Positions 39,523 to 51,104 of a stretch of 64,000 bases of DNA are shown here, one piece after another. Position numbers and translations under genes: made by a program. The stretch is taken from NCBI GenBank assembly GCA_025558095.1, contig JAIVFI010000037.1, forward strand, positions 310,001 through 374,000, read 5' to 3'. Position 1 is the stretch's first letter. The number at the start of each line of letters is the position of its first letter. Origin of the DNA: Hyaloraphidium curvatum. Its lineage: Eukaryota > Monoblepharomycota > Hyaloraphidiomycetes > Hyaloraphidiales > Hyaloraphidiaceae. The notes under the pieces are model-generated. The model was not told where the DNA came from and did no database searches. It saw only the letters and a list, made by a program, of their open reading frames with translations.

Positions 39523-42500
39523 ATGGAGGCGGCAGCGAGCACCCCGACTTTCCTCAACTACCAGACCCGGAAGTTCCTGGGCGGATCCATCTCCTCCATC
39601 TCGAGCACGTCGACCTCGAGCGAGTTTCCGGATGAGGAGGTCGAGTTTGAGGACCGTCTGTTCATGTGCTGCGATGAGGCAGACCGCGCCGGCCTGCGGG
39701 AGCTGTTTGAGGGTGCCAGCAACCGTACACTCGAGGTCCTGCTCCAAATCATGATTACGAGAACCTGGAACGACCACGGCGGTCGGAGGTACTTCTTCGA
39801 CGCGGACGCGGTCAAGGACGCGGAGGCCCTCCTAGGCTGCAGCACCGCAAACTTGAACGTGCTGCAAATCTGCGTGCTGCAGGGGGAGGAAGACATGGCT
39901 CTCGACCTTCTGGAGCATTTCTATGGTGCAACTGAGAAGCTTGGTGGCCGAAAAGCCCTCGTTCCGGACTTTCTAGCGCACCAGTTCGGTCACGGCAACA
40001 CCGCACTGCACCTCGGTACGTCGTCTTTCTTTGAAAAATCTGGCTATGGTCCTAACGGGACCATAGCCGCCTTCATGGGAATGGCGGATCTCTGTCGCAG
40101 GCTTCTGGAGCTCGGAGCGAGTGCTTCCGCGCCGAATTCGCGAAACATCAAGCCGGTCGACTGCACAAACGAGGAGGAGGTCCGACAACAGTTCTTGAAG
40201 TTCAAGAACCACCACCAGGGTCGGTTTCCCGCTCTCTTCCCTGTTCATTCGTTCTCATTCCAACGACCGCGTCTGCCCAGGCTTACAGCAATCCTCGCCC
40301 GCCAAGGCGGCCGGGATTGAATCCCCTGTGTCGTCTTCTCGTGCCGCCAACGAAGCTTCGACGGGACCTGCTTCGTCGCCAACAACAGTCGGCCCGACAA
40401 CAACTTCAGTCGTTTGCGAACCGTCACCGGTTGCACCAGCTGGCTCGGTTGCTACCGATTCTGTCGACGGACACCTCGAACGTGGCGAAATGGTTGCCCC
40501 TGCTCGGTCGGCATCCCTGCCAGCAGCAAGTGCTGCCCTCCGCCCGGAGAGCCCGGGTGCTGCAGCTTCATACATTCCGCCGGTGTCAAAGCAGCGTCGC
40601 CGCAGCGGAAACACCGTGAAGTTCGCGCCCGAGGTGCTGCTCATGGATTTCTGTCAGAACGGGGATCCGGAAGGAGGAGCTGCACTATCGACGATCCGAG
40701 CGATTCTGTTTGATGCAAAGCACGACAGTGGGTTGCTGGCTAGGGCAGCCGTTGAGCGTTATTAATTCACGCCTCCGCTGTAGTGCGAATGGATGTGAAT
40801 CAGGTCACATCGCCCTACAGGGGTTTCACGCCTCTGCAATGCGCTTGTACACACAACCAGCTCGAGGTGGCAAAGCTGCTCATTACGGAGTGCAACGCAA
40901 TGGTGAACATCAGGGACTTTGAAGGGTGGACGCCTCTGCACTCGGCGGCTGCAGAGGGGTTCGAAGACATGGTGCGGCTGTTGTGCAGTGTGCAGCGGAA
41001 GCAGGGAGAGTCGACGACCCCTGGAGAACTGTGGGCTGTTGATGCTCCAATTGATCTGCGGCCCAAGAACCTGGACGGGGAAACACCCGAAGATCTGGCC
41101 TTGGAGATTCACCCGGACGAAGATGGAACGGATCACGGAAAGAGAATCCGCGACATCATCAGCGGTGGGCTCCCCGCATGATTCTGTTGATGCTGCCCTT
41201 CAACTTTTCGCGGGCCACAGATTACGTCCGAACCTACGGACACACCCCGGCGCCGGAAATCCTGCCGCGCGACGAGAATGCGTACTGTCAAGGAGCCGAT
41301 TCCGACGACGGCTCCGCGGACGAGCGCGTCGACGGCGATGGTGATGAATCGGGCTCGGAGAAGCAAGGACGGAAGGACCACGTCGAATACGTTTTCTACG
41401 AGGAGAAGGAGGCGACAGAAACAGGAGACCTGGTGGACATGGAGTTGCGTACCGGCTCGACCACAGTCGTCCGCGAGGCGCAAGCGGCGAAGGAGGCAGA
41501 ACAGCTTCATTCCGAAAGCGACGCTTTCCCCAGCCGCGGTTCGTCCTTATTTTCTGCCTGGTTTCGTGTGCCTAACTTTCTACGTTCACAGTCCCGGATG
41601 ACGGAGCGGATTCGAAAACTGCACACTCAACGCCATTCAGCGCTTCCCCTGAACTGCAGGATGCGCAGCTTTTGCATTCCCGGACATCTGAAGAGCAGGA
41701 AGCTGATTCGATCGGAGCACACGATGGCAAGCCCATCTTCGAGACAACGGGGTCTTCTGCGTCGACACTTGAAAGTGCAGCCACTTCACAACCCGTGCTT
41801 TCTGCTCCGAACGTGAAGCCTTCCGCGAGCAACAGGAACGTCTTGCTGCGAAACGGGCCCGTCACTCAGAGCCCCGCGAAGCTCTCCATTCCGATCCCAG
41901 CTCCCAAATCAGTTCGGGGCTCCGCTCCGTCGCCTACGGTCGCAGCACCATCAGGCTCCAAGATTCCTACCCGATTTGGCGGCCCCGCAAAGGCAACTCT
42001 CAGCCCTGGAGGCCAAAAGTCTCCAGCTTCGCATGGTGGACGGGTGTCGCCAAACACTCAGGCTTCTACTGCAACGCCCGGATCACCGAGGAAGGACGAT
42101 GCGGTTCCACGCTACGCCGCTCCGACGCATGCCTCGCTGAACAAGGCGCAAGGCGCCGCGGGTCGGTCGATCGGCACTCATTCGCCGGCTTCGGCGGGCG
42201 GTTCTCTCACCCGACACCACTCCGAAGCAAAAGCTCCGGCGCCTTTCCAGAGCTCGCGACGGCTTGATTCTCGGGAACCAATGCTTCCATCCGGTGGCAG
42301 TTTGGTCCAAAGCAGGTCCAGCTCCGCATCGTCATCTGAGCAAAGCTTGCCCACCGTTGCGGCAAAACGCTACGGACGTGGGGATGCATCTCACTCGACC
42401 GACGCACGGAGGACTGTTGCACCTTCCCCGTCTGGGAGACTCAGCCGGGGACAGTCGAACGCTTCCGTCACCTCCAACGGGTCCACGGACTCGGCCGGAA

Positions 42501-42631
42501 ACCCAGACGAACCCATTGTCAAGAGAATGATGAAGAAGTGGGAGAAAAAGTCGTCGTCATCGCCGCGAAATCAGCCCGGGTCATCGCAACCTGCCAAGGG
42601 ACCTCAGACCTCTCGCGCGCCGCGGCCTTGA
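39523..42631 (+). CDS. Ankyrin-repeat protein with PP1-docking-like motif (MYPT-like)
   Basis: Six exons (39523-40015, 40067-40219, 40281-40727, 40784-41164, 41221-41538, 41592-42631) give exactly 944 codons. The first ankyrin block includes HGNTALHLAAFMGMADLC. A second, with SPYRGFTPLQCACTHNQLEVAKLLI and GWTPLHSAAAEGFEDMVRLL, is preceded by SGNTVKFAPEVLLMDFCQNGD. That order (a VKF tripeptide, then an acidic/hydrophobic stretch, then ankyrins) resembles the myosin phosphatase targeting subunits, where KVKF binds protein phosphatase 1. The C-terminal 340 residues are Ser/Pro-rich and disordered-looking with a late KRMMKKWEKK basic patch. Phosphatase targeting is inference from the layout. Confidence 0.75.
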
Positions 42632-42708
42632 GGACTCGGTCAATCACCTTCTGGGAGTGCTGTATAGCATTCAAGCTGGTCATGTGTACATGGTGTTGTT
42701 ACATGATG

Positions 42709-43611
42709 TCATGGTATCCACCCGTAACGGCGTAATCGATCGCCGAAGCCCACCCAAGGTCCCGGGTCCTCGCTCCTCAGCGGTCCAACCTCCTCCGACC
42801 TTCCTTCAACCGTGGGGCAGACTGTCAAGCTGTCCATGCTCTCCTCGTTGCTGTCCGATTGGGAGACCATGAGGCAAAAGTGTTTCTGGTACCCGCTGGA
42901 GCCGCCCTGCCCGATGCAGTGGTTCGGGACGAGGGCGCGCTGGTACGGGCAGTTGCTGCATCGGAAGTCGGTGCAGTACTTCCACATGCCCGACCCGTCC
43001 GCGGCGCATTCCAGCATCCCGAAGGTCCACTGCGTCTGGTTCGGCTCCCGGGATATCCGCGGGAGGAGGTGACAGGTGGGGATCGTCCGCGACACCAGGG
43101 TCATGGACGGCTTGCCGCAGCACCGCTCCTCCCCGCCCCAGTTCTTGTTGAACTCATTGGGAAAGAAGGAAGTCACCAACCACTGCCCGGCGTTGAGGTC
43201 GGCAATCAAGTCGAGCCGCGTCAGCTCCGCATGCTGTTGAGCCGAATCGTAGCAGTAGACGAGCCTCTGCGAGTCCACACAGTTTCCGATCGATGCGAGG
43301 TAGCCGACCGCACTCATCCCCGTGCGCGCCAGGGCGGCCACCGCCTCGGTCTCCGACGCGGCGCCGAGCGCTTCCCGCGAGCTGTTGCCCATCGCCAGGA
43401 AGGCCGTCACGAACGCATCGCACGTCTTCCACTCGGAAGCGTTGACTGTCCGAATCTCCTCCGGCGGGCCTCCGGTGCACTGCGGGAAACCGGAGGGGTA
43501 CCGCGTCCACGTCGCCGTCTGGTAGAATATGCCCGCCGCCGGCGGTGCCCACAGAACGAGGGCGGCGAGCACCGCCCCCGCGGCCCCTCGCAAGCCTCCC
43601 GTTGGAGCCAT
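42709..43611 (-). CDS. Secreted Cys-rich protein of unknown function
   Basis: A single-exon frame of 300 aa. It begins with a signal peptide (GAVLAALVLWAPPAAG), followed by about 250 residues with roughly 14 cysteines and N-glycosylation sites (NAS, NSS, NQT). A Cys-dense end has CTDFRCSNCPYQRALVPNHC. I do not recognise a family. The last 30 residues look less structured, so the true 3' end could be an unrecognised exon junction. It converges on the ankyrin gene (78 bp) and diverges from the sulfate transporter. Confidence 0.7.
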   Translation of the reverse strand: MAPTGGLRGAAGAVLAALVLWAPPAAGIFYQTATWTRYPSGFPQCTGGPPEEIRTVNASEWKTCDAFVTAFLAMGNSSREALGAASETEAVAALARTGMSAVGYLASIGNCVDSQRLVYCYDSAQQHAELTRLDLIADLNAGQWLVTSFFPNEFNKNWGGEERCCGKPSMTLVSRTIPTCHLLPRISREPNQTQWTFGMLECAADGSGMWKYCTDFRCSNCPYQRALVPNHCIGQGGSSGYQKHFCLMVSQSDSNEESMDSLTVCPTVEGRSEEVGPLRSEDPGPWVGFGDRLRRYGWIP

Positions 43612-44105
43612 GCCGGCGCCCTGCGCGACCGCCTGCGCCGCCGGGTTGGTGCGCCGGGAGCCTTTGCCTGTTTGCCAGCGACAGGTCCCCCGCGGGTGGC
43701 TGAATCACTCGATCGAGCGGCGAGGCGCAGCACCCACTCCTCGTCGTTCCCGTCCTGACTCTCTTCAGAATCAAGAAGTAGCTTATTCGAAGATTGGAGT
43801 GTGGTTGTAGATTAGTTCGTGGATCTAGCTTTGGCAAGGAGAAGGTGTCGCCTCGGAAGCAGCCCGCGAGTTGTCGACGCGGAGTTGAGCATCAAGCATG
43901 CCATGAGCTGCAAACCGGAACCAAGGCAAGTATCTCGTAGCAATAGCGCATCCCAAGTTGTTCGTCCTTGGAGCAGAGCAGGGTTTTCCTTGTAGGCCGT
44001 GGGGCCGACCAAGGCTGATTCCCTTGATTGGATCGGCCTTACTACACTTCGTCTCACACGCAGTTGGGCGCGTGTGCCGTCGCTGGCCGACCAGTGGGAC
44101 GATTA
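43612..44105. promoter_or_regulatory. Divergent promoter region, secreted protein / SulP
   Basis: The 494 bp between two outward-facing start codons holds no supported gene. The part from about 43750 to 44040 is less GC-rich than its surroundings, as expected of a promoter and 5' leaders. No specific element is identified. Confidence 0.4.
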
Positions 44106-46783
44106 ATGGCGTCCACCGACCGCGGGGAGCGCGCGCGGCTGCTCGGCGCGGGCGGACCGGGAGGATATGGCGCCGACGCGGACGCGCCAACGCCGTCTCC
44201 GGGCGACGATCGGGCATACGTGGAGTTCCCGACGTTCGCCGACGACGCGTCGCTCGATCCCGCACAGCCGGCCGGGTGGTGCGGCGGGCTCGGCGGCGAT
44301 GCGGAGTTCCGTGCGCGGCTCAGGTACTACGTCCCTGTGCTGCGATGGCTTCCATCGGTTACACCCGGGACTTTACTCGCGGATGTGCTGGCTGGCGTTA
44401 CAGTGGGGTTCTATATGCTCCCGGGGTGCTTGGGTAGGTGCCGAGGACGTCCCAGGCCTCTCCCGGAATCCTGACGCGTCCGTTTCGCCTCTCCTGTGAC
44501 TCTGACGCGTCGGTTCCGACACCAGGCTACAGCCAGACCATCCTCAAGGTGCCAGTGGCGTACGGACTCTACACAGGACTCTGGCCGTTGCTCATCTACG
44601 CCGTGTTGGGCACGAGCCGCCATCTTTCCGTCGGGCCCGAGGCCGTGGTGGCCCTCCTGACTGGTTCTGCGATCAATGAATTTGTCGGGGACGTGGACGT
44701 CGTATCGTCCCCGGAGGAGGAGGCAGCGCTGAGGGTCTCCACCATGGCGACGCTCACGTTGCTAGTGGGCCTGTTCACCAGCGTCCTGGGCTTCTTCAGG
44801 CTCGGCTTTCTGGACTCTGTCCTGAGTCGCAGCCTGCTGCGGGGTTTCATTTCGGCGGTCGCTGTGGTGGTGGTGATTGAGCAGCTGCCACTGCTTTTGG
44901 GTATTGATTACGCCAAGATTCCCAAGGCCGGTCACGGCTCGCACGCGGACGTCGTGACGTGGTCATACACCGACCTTGTGCCCGGATGGAAATTCGCGCC
45001 CGAAACGACCGTCGCGCAGCGGATGGCGGAACCGACAGTGCTCCCTGGAATTGCGATCGCAAACGAGGCACGGCTGCGGGCGGGAAGCGCGCGCTCGCAC
45101 GGCAAGCCTCGCAAACCGAGCAGTTCGGATCCCGCGACGAGCGCGTCGGACGTGACGACATCCATCGGCCCGGACCCAACGACCAGCTCTCTCGAAGCCA
45201 CGACGACTGATCTGGATCCGACGACGACGACCGCGTTTGCCACGGAAACGCCCGAGCCGACCCCGGAGCCGCCGCCGCCGCCGCCCGAGATCGCCCCCGC
45301 CGAACTGACCCCGATCGAGAAGCTGGCCCGGTTGATCCGCCATTTACCGTACACCCACGGGCTGACGGCGCTCATCGCCCTCGTGACCGTGTCGTTCCTC
45401 TCCGTCGCGAGGGTTGTCAAGACGCAGGCCCGCCACATTCGCATCATCAACCTCTTCCCCGACATCCTCTGCGCTCTGCTGCTTGCGGATGGCCTCTCGT
45501 ATCTTTTCGACTGGGAAGAGCACGGCGTGAGGGTCGTCGGGCCCGTACGGGCCGGCCTGGTGCTTCCCGCGTTCCCCAGCCTTGCAGTCAACCGGATCAA
45601 GAGTCTGTTCCTGAGCGCGGTCCTCATTTCCATCATCGGCTTTGTCGAGAGCGTCGCCGTGACTTCGCGCTACAGCTCAATGTACAACTACCCCGTCTCG
45701 CCGAATCGGGAGCTGGTCGCTTTGGGCGTCTCCAACACCCTTTCCAGCTTCCTGGGCTCCTGGCCGGCTTTTGGCTCGCTCCCTCGCTCGGGCGTGGCGG
45801 ATCGCGCGGGGGCAAAGACCCAGATCTTTGCCGTCGTCGCCGCGGTCGTCGTCCTCATCACGGCGCTCTTCTTCAGCCCCCTGCTCGAGTACATTCCTAC
45901 TGCGGTCCTCGCGGGGGTGATTGCCGTCGCCAGCGTCGGCTTGCTGGAGCTGGACGAGATCGGGTTCATGATGCGTCTGGGCGCATGGTCCGATCTGGCG
46001 CTGATGGCCCTCACATTTGGCGCGACCGTCATCCTGGGCATCGAGCTCGGCACCCTCATCTCAGTCGCCCTCTCGCTGCTCCTCGTCATCCGCGAGACGA
46101 CCCAGATCCGCCTCTCGATCGTCGGTCGCGTCCGCGTGGCGGATCCCGTGGCGCCGGGCGGGTGGCGGTTCAAGTACCGCCCCCTGCCATCCGGCGACCG
46201 CTCGCACCCGCGGCCGCGTGACGGCAGCCCTGCCCGCCACGGCGCCGGCGGGTCGGTACAGGACGAGGACAAGGCGGAGACGGTCCCCGGTATCCTGATT
46301 GTGCGGGTGGAGGAGGACCTGTTCTTTGGAAACTGCGGGCAGCTCCGCGAGCGCATGCGGCGGATCGAGACCTACGGCACGCTGGACGTGCACCCTGGTT
46401 CGGAGCCGCCGCCGCTGCGCGAGACGAGCGCGGTGGTCCTGGATCTGGAGGGCGCCTTTTCTTGCGACGCGAGCGCGGCCAGGACCCTGCACGAGATGGT
46501 GCACGCGTACATGCAGCGCGGAATCGCTGTCTGTCTGGTGCACCTGAGGGCCGAGGTGCGCGACGTGCTGATGCGCTCGGGGACGTGGGATCTCGTCGTG
46601 GATAGCGGTGGCGGGGTTTACGAGCGGACGAGGGACGCGGTTGCGGAAATGGAGGAGAGGGCGGCGGCGCGGATGCCGATCCCACAGTCGCCGGAAACGC
46701 CCACGAGCTTTGGCGGCGCCCGTCAGCGCCCGGCCCGCGTACCCAGCCTGAGCGTCGATGCTGGCGAGGATCGCGACGATTGA
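44106..46783 (+). CDS. SulP-family anion (sulfate) transporter with STAS domain
   Basis: Two exons, 44106-44433 and 44526-46783, give 862 codons. The junction rebuilds FYMLPGCLGYSQTILKVP, and the SulP signature follows (VAYGLYTGLWPLLIYAVLGTSRHLSVGPEAVVALL). The STAS domain near the end has ILIVRVEEDLFFGNCGQLRERM and VVLDLEGAFSCDASAARTLHEM. It should be a multi-pass plasma- or vacuolar-membrane symporter or exchanger of sulfate or a related oxyanion. Between membrane segments lies an insert of about 110 residues rich in Thr/Ser/Asp/Pro (residues about 285-370, PDPTTSS/DLDPTTTT/PEPTPEPPPPP), unusual for SulP and probably a loop. MOT1 molybdate transporters lack a STAS domain, so sulfate is likelier. 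Confidence 0.88.
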
Positions 46784-46809
46784 GGTCATTTCTCGCATCC
46801 TTGTCGCCT

Positions 46810-49272
46810 CTAATGATGTACCGTGCTCCTCGAAAAGACGCGCAGCTGCCTCGGCCTTTCGTCCCAGCATGCAAAGCAGCCCGTGAACCCGTCCGTTTCC
46901 TCCCCTTGCAGCACTTCCTCGACCTTGTGGCCTGTGATTGCTTCAAAGCGACCTATTGTCTCCGCAGCGAACCTCCTCACGGCCTCGGAAGCCTCGGCTC
47001 CTATCCAAAGGTATGCCTCGGCGCCGAGCCGGAAGACGAGGGCGCACGAGGCCCGCCGGAGGTTCCATTGTTCCGGCTGTTCCTCGGCTATCCGGTACAG
47101 CCCCTCGGCGCACGAGACCGTGAGCAGCCGCGCAGGGGCCAGCTCCGCGAGGTGGTGCGAGGCGCCGTCGGGCAGCAGATCCCAGAACCATTCGGGTTCG
47201 GATCCCTGCTCCACGACGGAGGGCCGGCTCGCGCTTCTGCCCGCGAGAATCTCCGCGCACGCATCGAGCAAGGCTTCGCGCGCTGCCCGCCGTGCCCGGC
47301 GCCCGATCCAGAGCACCGGACCTCCCTGTCCGCGCTGCAAGATCGCCGCTCCAAAACAATCCAACCTCGCTACGGACGCCAGCACCTCGGTCGCCCTGAC
47401 ACGGCACTTGGCGGCGCGCAGGTGCATCATTCCGTCGCGCGCCTCCCGCCTCCGAACCTCGACGTAGCCCCCTAGCAGCCCGAGCAGCGCATCCGGCTCC
47501 CGCCCCTGCGGCGCATCCACGACTTCCAGTTTGCACCCCCATCTCTCCGCAACGGCCTCGGCGAGCTGCCCCGTGGTGCGGAGGAGGAATGCCGCGCGGC
47601 CGAGCAGCGGCGCGTGCCGGCCGCGCCAGAGGTACGCTGCACACGAGGGCACCGAGGGGCGGGAGTGGAGGTGCACCCAGGTTTCGTCGTCCAGGGGCGG
47701 CCGCGCTGGGTGCGACAGGAAGGTCCGAGTGCGCTCCGAGAAGAGGAAGGAAGAGATCTGAGCGTCCGCGTCGTCTGCGTCGTGGGTTAGGCCCGAGACG
47801 GACAAGTCGTCCGCAGGCGGAGGATCCGGCAGCGAAGGTCCCAAAAGCGGGCCCCAATCCACCGCCGGCGGCGGCCGCGGCGGCTTGACCATGCTCAAAG
47901 GGTCAAACTGCCCCCGCTCCTCCCACCGGGCAAACTTCTGCCTGAACGATTCCGAGGTCGGCCCGCTGCCGTCCCTGAACCTCCTCACGTCCGTCCAACG
48001 CGGCCTGCGGGGGTCCAGGGGGACCAGCGCGGCGAGGAGGTCCGTGCCGGCGGACGGATCCGCGGCGGAGCCGGTCCAGAGAAAGAGCTCCGTGCCGGCA
48101 TCCAGGGCGCAGATGGAGCGGGGACCACCGAGGTAGCTGCGGTCGGGGATGTATGAGCCGGGGAGGGGGACGCGGTAGGCGTCGAGGCGGGCGGGATCGA
48201 AGCCCTCGACGGCGATATCGTCGATGCTTTGTGGAGTCGGATGCGGTGAGATGATACCAAAGGAAGCCAATGAGGGAGTGACTTACCGATAGAGAGATAT
48301 TCGAGGTACAACCGGCGGTCCGTCGTCTGAAGGGCCATCCAGTATCGGAAGCCCGAGTCGGTCGAGGAACGTCCATGCTTCCTCCTCCTCCCCCGTGGCG
48401 TAGTCCCTCCAGTCCTCCTCCAGCACGACCATGCGACCATCTCCGCCGTGGTCCCATGCCAGCATTCGAGAAGCGGCCACCAGCGTGGCTTGCAGCCTGT
48501 CGCGGGCCGACTCTGGATTCCTCGCGCAGTGCACGATGCAGCCCCCGAACTGGAGGTCCACTACTGTCACACCGCCGCCGTCCCTGTGCAGCACCGGTGC
48601 CGCGTGCACGAGGCGGCCCTTTGCCCAGCGGTACACGCGGAAGCGCGGCACGGCGGAGGGGCCGCGGCCACGGAACCTCCGCCAGCTGCCCGGCGCCTCC
48701 CCCACGGAAATGAGGGCGCTCGGCCACGGCTCGGCGGCGCCGTCCACGACAAAGTCCGCGCGCGGGAACATGGCGAGGAATGCGGGCGTCTCGTCGCCGG
48801 GCTCCTCGCGGAAGACGCGCGCCACGCCGCCGCCCATTGCCGCCAGCGACGCCTTGCAGCCGGCGGCGAGCGCGGCGGCGACGAACCGCTTGTCCGCCGC
48901 GGCACTCGGGCCGACCCACAGCCGCACGGCGCGGGACCCGTCGGGCCGCGCCTCGACAAAGACGTACGCGTCCGCGGGGTGAACGGCCGGCGGGAAGGCG
49001 AGCGGCAGCGGCTCGAGCCCCGCGACGGCAAAGCACAGCGGCGCGTCGGCAGAGAGGCCGTCGAGCAGAAACCGCACGTCGGGCCGGAAGGCGGAAAAGG
49101 CCGGCGGGCGAGCGGGCGGGGCGCACGCAGACGGGCCGTCCGGCACGGGCAGCGGCGGCAGCCCCGGGTCGGAAACCCCCGGCACCGCGTCCTCCGCCGG
49201 CCCGGCGCACTCGTCCGCGTCCGGCCGATGCAGCCGCAGGCCGGGCGCCATTGTCCCTGGACCCGCGAACAT
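46810..49272 (-). CDS. Six-domain gelsolin/villin-like protein
   Basis: Two exons (49272-48287 and 48226-46810, 60-nt intron) encode 800 aa. The sequence divides into about six gelsolin-like units. Clear ones have AVRLWVGPSAAADKRFVA...GDETPAFLAMFP (unit 1), CALDAGTELFLWTGSAAD (unit 3), PVLWIGRRARRAAREA (unit 5), and CALVFRLGAEAYLWIGAEAS with GFTGCFACWDE (unit 6). No villin headpiece follows. The expected role is Ca-dependent actin severing or capping in the cytoplasm. Two other Met codons near the start (for example 49251) are possible. The stop lies 26 bp from the SulP stop. Confidence 0.78.
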
Positions 49273-49406
49273 GGTGTGCTTTCAGATTTGAGCGACACAA
49301 ACAACGGACGCCGGACCCGACCAGGACCCGACCGATCTGACACCGATCACACGTGTCAACGCCGCCTGGTATCGCGGATATTGACCAAGAATCAGCGTAT
49401 CGCACA

Positions 49407-51104
49407 TCATGCCGCCTCCCGCAGCGGAATCTCGTCCCCCTCGGCACAGGGACCGCCTCCCGCCGCGCCCACGGGCTCCGCCACGGCTTCGGGCAGATCG
49501 ATCTTGCCCGTCGCATCCAGACCCGCAACCACCCTCGCCAGCAGCGCCCCCGATACGCAGCAGCACGCGAAAAACATCTCGGGCAGCAGGAATCCCGGAT
49601 CCGCGTTGACCAGCGCTGCCACGAGCACCGGGAAGACGAGAGTCGAGAGGTTGAACACTGCTGTCGCGAAGCCGAAAGCCGACCCCTGCAGGCCCGTGTC
49701 CTCGGGCACCAGCAGCGGTATCGCCGACCACAGCACGCCCAGCAGCCCGAACCCGAACCCGAGCACGACCAGCGCCGGCACCGGCGAGGCCACGAACCCG
49801 GGCGGCCGCGCCAGGCCGATCAGCAGGTGCGCCGAGGCCATGACCAACCCGCAGGCCGTCAGCGTGTGCGTGCGCCGGCCGAAGCGGTCCGTGAGGCTGC
49901 CGACAAAGGGCGCCATGACGGCGCTTATGGTGTCGGGCAGGCCCATGGCCTCGCCGGCGGTTTCGGGGTCGCCGGGGTACCACTTGCGCTGCAGCAGGGC
50001 GGAGTGGATGGTCTGGAAGGGGATCACGGTCGCGTAGAGCAGCGCATTGACGAGCATGAGCACGTGGAACGCCGAAGGAAAGTCGGAGAAGGACGGCAGC
50101 GCGGGGAGGGGCGGAAGGGCAAGCGGCGACGTCGGGCCGCGAAGGTTCGGGCTCGGCGGCGCCGTTAGGCGCACGGTCGAGAAGGAAGCCCGGCTGACGG
50201 GTATCAGCACGTTGCTCAGGCGCGGAGAGGAAGGCGACCGCAAGCGGTGCTTGGGTGCGCCTTCGTCCGACAGGTCCGGCTCGTGGCTCGTGGGCGACAT
50301 GTCGCCGGGGCCGACTTTGATGGAGGATGAGCGCGACAGGCGGCCGGCCTGCGGCGAAGGAACAGGTTGCGTCCCGTCGCCTTCGGCGTCCGACAGGTCG
50401 CCGTCTTCCAAGTGGAAATAGGTTCCCCGCTCCGCGCCGTGGGCCCCGGGTGTGGACGAGCCTTCGCCCTCCCCGCCACTCGACAACCGGTGGTCCAGCC
50501 AACCCAACGCGGTCGCGCAGCAGAACGCCACCATGCACGTCGCCGTCCCCACCCAAACCGCCGCCGGCTCCGACACCCGCACCGCGATCACGGGCGAGAG
50601 CAGGTCGTTGGCCACGGACCCCATCCTGGCGATCGCCAGGTTGAGCCCCAAGGCGAGGGCCAGCTCCCTCCCGCGGAAGTACTTGGCCGTCACCGTGTTC
50701 TGCGCGACCATCAGGGATTCGCCCCCGATGCCGAAAAGCAGCCTGCCGAGGAGCATGGCGGCGACGCTGCCGCCAGAGTTGCCGACGGAGAAGACCACCT
50801 GCCCGAGCAGCTGCACCGCCGACAGCGCCACGAGCAGCCTCCTCACGCCCCAAGTGTCAATCAGGTAGCCCCCGAAGAAGGGCAGAACCACGTTTGGAAG
50901 CGCGTACACGCCGTACATGAGCCCGGCAGCGTAGGCGAAGCCTCCGTCGGTCATGCCAAGCTGGGACTGCATTGGCTTTGAAAGTGACGCCGGCAGGTCG
51001 TAGGCATAGAAGTTGGAAAACCCAGTCCAGCAAGACAAGGCCAAAACGGCCCAGCGGAGGCCCGGGTTTCGGGCGAGGCCCGGAGGATCCCCATGAGGGG
51101 ACAT
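49407..51104 (-). CDS. MFSD1-like lysosomal/vacuolar transporter
   Basis: An intronless 565-aa major facilitator. The N-terminal half FYAYDLPASL, YALPNVVLPFFGGYLIDTWG, GIGGESLMVAQNTVTAKYF and LALGLNLAIARMGSV closely follows MFSD1, a lysosomal transporter reported to export dipeptides. The C-terminal six helices include MGLPDTISAVMAPFVGSLTDRFGRR. A cytosolic loop of about 130 residues between the halves is Ser/Pro-rich and acidic, longer than typical. The frame extends upstream from a non-ATG codon; 51104 is the first ATG that precedes the conserved region without excess sequence. Confidence 0.85.
   Translation of the reverse strand: MSPHGDPPGLARNPGLRWAVLALSCWTGFSNFYAYDLPASLSKPMQSQLGMTDGGFAYAAGLMYGVYALPNVVLPFFGGYLIDTWGVRRLLVALSAVQLLGQVVFSVGNSGGSVAAMLLGRLLFGIGGESLMVAQNTVTAKYFRGRELALALGLNLAIARMGSVANDLLSPVIAVRVSEPAAVWVGTATCMVAFCCATALGWLDHRLSSGGEGEGSSTPGAHGAERGTYFHLEDGDLSDAEGDGTQPVPSPQAGRLSRSSSIKVGPGDMSPTSHEPDLSDEGAPKHRLRSPSSPRLSNVLIPVSRASFSTVRLTAPPSPNLRGPTSPLALPPLPALPSFSDFPSAFHVLMLVNALLYATVIPFQTIHSALLQRKWYPGDPETAGEAMGLPDTISAVMAPFVGSLTDRFGRRTHTLTACGLVMASAHLLIGLARPPGFVASPVPALVVLGFGFGLLGVLWSAIPLLVPEDTGLQGSAFGFATAVFNLSTLVFPVLVAALVNADPGFLLPEMFFACCCVSGALLARVVAGLDATGKIDLPEAVAEPVGAAGGGPCAEGDEIPLREAA

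Noticed and set aside
44106-46783. MOT1-type molybdate transporter, which would pair with the di-Mop gene
   Set aside because: The protein has a C-terminal STAS domain and the SulP signature; MOT1 lacks STAS, so a molybdate role is not supported.
48448-50037. 529-codon plus-strand open frame
   Set aside because: Spans antisense of both the gelsolin-like and MFSD1-like genes and has no domain of its own.
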